Part shown: positions 5,244-7,194 of the stretch, piece after piece
Numbering within the stretch: the first letter of the stretch is position 1
How the letters are laid out: each line of letters begins with the position of its first letter
Source of the DNA: Methanosarcinales archaeon
Lineage (GTDB): Archaea > Halobacteriota > Methanosarcinia > Methanosarcinales > Methanogasteraceae
Length of the DNA stretch: 7,194 bases
Assembly: GCA_030640725.1 (NCBI GenBank)
Contig: DAOWIV010000065.1
Location: 1-7,194, forward strand
Direction: 5' to 3'
The notes under the pieces: generated by a model
Database searches by the model: none
Told to the model about the DNA's origin: nothing
The model's input: the letters and a program-made list of their open reading frames with translations, nothing else
Program-made: the position numbers and the translations under genes

Positions 5244-5553
5244 TCCCTAAAAATGGTCGCAGGGCGCAAATTGCATCCTCTCTGGTGATGCCGATCAGTT
5301 TAACCGATTTCTTTGTGCTGGTTTCACCACTTAACCGGACCAACGATTGATTTATCCCAAACACCCCTGATAGCTCATCGATCAATTGTCTGTTCGCCTT
5401 GCCGCCTATGGCTTTCGCAGTCAACCTTGCACGGATCCGGTTTCGCCATACATCGTATCCGCTCGGAACTTCTGTGCTCTTTGATCCGGGCGTGACATCA
5501 AGATCAATTATTGTGTCATTGCCTGTGCTTTTTATGGCATTCTCGTACGGCAT
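5215..5553 (-). CDS. DUF167/YggU-family protein
   Basis: Encodes 112 residues with the family signature: VTPGSKSTEV at 20-29, IRARLTAKAIGGKANRQLIDEL at about 40-61 and SLVRLSGETSTKKSVKLIGI at about 70-89. The family is a small alpha/beta fold present in bacteria, archaea and eukaryotes with no established biochemical function. No signal or membrane segment is present. ATG 5553 is the only ATG that keeps the full N-terminal strand, and in-frame stops occur not far upstream. It lacks an obvious Shine-Dalgarno site. Its 3' end overlaps the TOPRIM gene by 29 bases, implying one transcript and a possible shared role in nucleic acid handling. Confidence 0.88.
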   Translation of the reverse strand: MPYENAIKSTGNDTIIDLDVTPGSKSTEVPSGYDVWRNRIRARLTAKAIGGKANRQLIDELSGVFGINQSLVRLSGETSTKKSVKLIGITREDAICALRPFLGNDTADDCTK

Positions 5554-5823
5554 GGTGATATGGTCGTTGGCTTTGGTGGCTGTAGCCCGGACGCACTAAC
5601 ACTGCTGGATCATTCACTGGATATTTCCGTTGTCATCGCAGTTACCCTCGTGCCGGGCATGTCGCCGTGTTCCACACCGGGGTTGGCTATACAGTCATTG
5701 ATAGGCGTACCAGTAACTCCTGCAAGGACCTATGCGGTGCGGTTTTGTACCCCTTCATTTGCTCCGATGATCACCAATCACATCAGCCCTCGAAGAAGGG
5801 ATATCTATCATCTGCAACACCAT

Positions 5824-5833
5824 GATATATATC
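5824..5833 (-). promoter_or_regulatory. Possible box A for the DUF167-TOPRIM pair
   Basis: GATATATATC is AT-rich and palindromic, so its direction is not given by its own sequence. On the minus strand it would start transcription near 5800, about 250 bases before DUF167. On the plus strand it would start near 5855. Weak evidence. Confidence 0.25.
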
Positions 5834-5878
5834 GCTTGCCACAAAAAGCCGTTTCCGAAATTAGACCGGGGGTCGGCA

Positions 5879-5892
5879 GCTCCAACCGGAGC
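5879..5892. repeat. Inverted repeat GCTCC-AACC-GGAGC beside the lonB promoter
   Basis: Perfect 5-base arms with a 4-base centre, ending six bases before the lonB box A. This is where an archaeal regulator would affect TBP/TFB binding. No T tract follows, so a terminator is unlikely. Confidence 0.35.
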
Positions 5893-5898
5893 GAACAC

Positions 5899-5906
5899 TT
5901 TATATG
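5899..5906 (+). promoter_or_regulatory. Box A promoter of lonB
   Basis: TTTATATG is a good archaeal box A, with the purine-containing GCGAAC just upstream as a possible BRE. Transcription would start near 5928-5931. The first in-frame ATG (5904) lies inside this element, so it cannot be in the message. The ATG at 5931 would be leaderless or nearly so. Confidence 0.55.
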
Positions 5907-5930
5907 AGAACTGACAAAGTGATGTATACT

Positions 5931-7194
5931 ATGAATGATGAGATGAACGATAATCCGCCAGAGAAAGAGGGTGAAGGGCTGGCAGATGGTGATCTGCTTG
6001 GCGGGATTGATATCAAATCGACAAGGGATCTCGAGGTTCCGCAACTGCTCATCGATCAGGTGATCGGGCAGGAAAGTGCCAGCGCAATCATCAGGAAAGC
6101 GGCACAACAGCGGAGGCATGTGCTGTTGATCGGAACTCCGGGCACCGGAAAATCGATGTTAGCTCAGGCAATGGCTGAATTGCTGCCAAAAGAAGAGTTG
6201 AAGGATATTCTTGTTTATCATAATCCGGAAGATGGAAATAACCCAAAAATACGCGAAGTTAAAGCTGGCAAAGGTACACAGATCGTTAATGCTCACAAAT
6301 TAGAAGCCCAGCGAAAGGCACAGATAAGAAACACGATTTTACTGGTAATTGGATTCGCAATCCTTATTTATGCAGCATCCCTTGGCGGAATGGCTCTGCT
6401 GTGGGGAATTCTTGCTGTTTTACTGATTATGGTGATCGGCAGGCAGTTCGTGCATGGCGAGAAAGGAGTGGTGCCAAAGCTGCTCGTAAACAACAGGGAT
6501 CGCGATTCGGCGCAGTTTGTGGATGCGACAGGCGCACATGCAGGTGCGCTGCTCGGCGATGTGCGGCATGACCCGTTCCAGTCAGGCGGACTTGAAACAC
6601 CGTCCCATGACCGAGTTGAAGCCGGCGACATCCATAAGGCGCACAAAGGAGTGCTATTCATCGATGAGATCAATATCCTGCGCCCTGAGTCCCAGCAGAG
6701 CCTGCTCACAGCGCTGCAGGAGCGAGAGTATTCGATCACAGGGCAGTCAGAGCGCAGTTCAGGCGCTCTTGTCAAGACACAGCCAGTCCCGTGCAACTTT
6801 ATCATGGTCGCCGCAGGAAATCTGGATGCCGTAGAGGGCATGCATCCCGCGCTCAGGTCAAGAATCAAGGGCTATGGATATGAGATCTATATGCATGATT
6901 CGATGGACGATACCCCGGAGAACCGCCAGAAACTCGTTCGGTTTGTTGCCCAGGAGGTCGATAAGGACGGAAAGATTCCTCACTTCGATCAGAGTGCCGT
7001 TCGGGAGGTTTTGCGCGAGGCAAGAAGGCGGGCTGGGAGAAAAGGTCATCTCACACTGAAACTGCGTGATCTCGGCGGTCTTGTCAGGGTTTCGGGCGAT
7101 ATCGCACATGCGGAAGGAGCACCGGTGGTGACCTCAACTCATGTACTCGCCGCGAAGCGGATGTCCAGATCGGTTGAACAACAGCTCGCAGACA
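5931..7194 (+). CDS. lonB: Archaeal LonB, membrane-anchored ATP-dependent protease (3' end beyond window)
   Basis: Open to the window edge, 421 codons from ATG 5931. LonB is the membrane-bound AAA+ protease of archaea that degrades damaged and regulatory proteins on the cytoplasmic side. There is no bacterial Lon N-domain. Walker A is GTPGTGKS at 68-75. A charged stretch (KAGKGTQIVNAHKLEAQRK) leads into two hydrophobic helices (about 134-171, NTILLVIGFAILIYA then MALLWGILAVLLIMVIG), inserted within the AAA+ module as is typical of LonB. Walker B is VLFIDEIN at 241-248, followed by the sensor-1 Asn297 in MVAAGNLD, the arginine pair 319/321 in HPALRSR, and the sensor-2 region LRDLGGLVR near 389-395. 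The C-terminal Ser-Lys protease domain, about 200 residues or more, lies beyond the window. Alternative starts are 5904 (inside the box A), 5922 and 5943; a GTGAT at 5919-5923 would suit 5931 if a longer transcript exists. Confidence 0.95.
   Translation, partial: MNDEMNDNPPEKEGEGLADGDLLGGIDIKSTRDLEVPQLLIDQVIGQESASAIIRKAAQQRRHVLLIGTPGTGKSMLAQAMAELLPKEELKDILVYHNPEDGNNPKIREVKAGKGTQIVNAHKLEAQRKAQIRNTILLVIGFAILIYAASLGGMALLWGILAVLLIMVIGRQFVHGEKGVVPKLLVNNRDRDSAQFVDATGAHAGALLGDVRHDPFQSGGLETPSHDRVEAGDIHKAHKGVLFIDEINILRPESQQSLLTALQEREYSITGQSERSSGALVKTQPVPCNFIMVAAGNLDAVEGMHPALRSRIKGYGYEIYMHDSMDDTPENRQKLVRFVAQEVDKDGKIPHFDQSAVREVLREARRRAGRKGHLTLKLRDLGGLVRVSGDIAHAEGAPVVTSTHVLAAKRMSRSVEQQLAD

Larger units (their letters stand above)
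5554..5898. other. Intergenic stretch without a convincing gene; possible decayed minus-strand gene
   Basis: A 115-codon plus-strand frame (5560-5907) exists, but its product has no recognisable motif, and it runs head-on over the start region of DUF167 and into the lonB promoter. I treat it as chance. On the minus strand a GGTGATC followed by an ATG (5758) opens only 23 codons (to 5687). An adjacent frame reads like protein (VLAGVTGTPINDCIANPGVE, then MPGTRVTAMTTEI) between stops at about 5736 and 5612. This may be the remnant of a broken gene. I do not recognise its family. Confidence 0.35.

Noticed and set aside
5560..5907. Plus-strand frame of 115 codons with a GGTGAT directly before its ATG
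   Set aside because: There is no spacer between the GGTGAT and the ATG, the product has no family motif, and it runs into the lonB promoter while facing DUF167 head-on. Chance is more likely.

Overview
The window looks like a chromosomal segment of a euryarchaeon from a methanogenic, or methane/alkane-oxidising, lineage. The evidence is a GHMP-type mevalonate kinase (archaeal lipid synthesis), a methanogenesis marker protein 8 (DUF2099), an archaeal-type DnaG, a two-transmembrane LonB protease, TTTATATG/TTATATAA-like box A promoters, and Shine-Dalgarno sites of the GAGGTGAT type. Genus cannot be read from the sequence alone.

Layout. Positions 1-78 hold the 3' end of an unrecognised gene. Mevalonate kinase (mvk) follows at 188-1117 (+). 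Next is an AT-rich two-gene cassette (1197-1977, +): a 77-aa small protein and a PIN-domain nuclease, resembling a toxin-antitoxin pair. Directly after the PIN stop codon lies a frameshifted second copy of the 3' end of a mevalonate kinase gene (1982-2187), and perhaps a shorter third remnant near 2230-2310. Marker protein 8 follows at 2362-3210 (+). It converges on dnaG (3288-4487, -), with a dnaG terminator hairpin between them. The roughly 310 bases upstream of dnaG carry nested inverted repeats, a candidate box A and a palindromic operator-like site. Then come two overlapping minus-strand genes, a small stand-alone TOPRIM protein (4800-5243) and a DUF167/YggU-family protein (5215-5553). 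About 345 bases with no convincing gene follow. The window ends in lonB (5931 onward, +), cut before its protease domain.

How the parts relate. Most genes are housekeeping: isoprenoid lipid precursor supply, DnaG (primase-like/exosome), membrane-protein quality control, and one methanogenesis-associated protein of unknown function. The most informative local signal is the block from about 881 to 2187. An AT-rich nuclease cassette sits between the intact 3' end of mvk and a diverged, displaced mvk 3' end. This is the footprint expected if incoming DNA entered the 3' part of mvk and supplied a replacement gene end. The second unexplained region is the structured, operator-bearing leader of dnaG.
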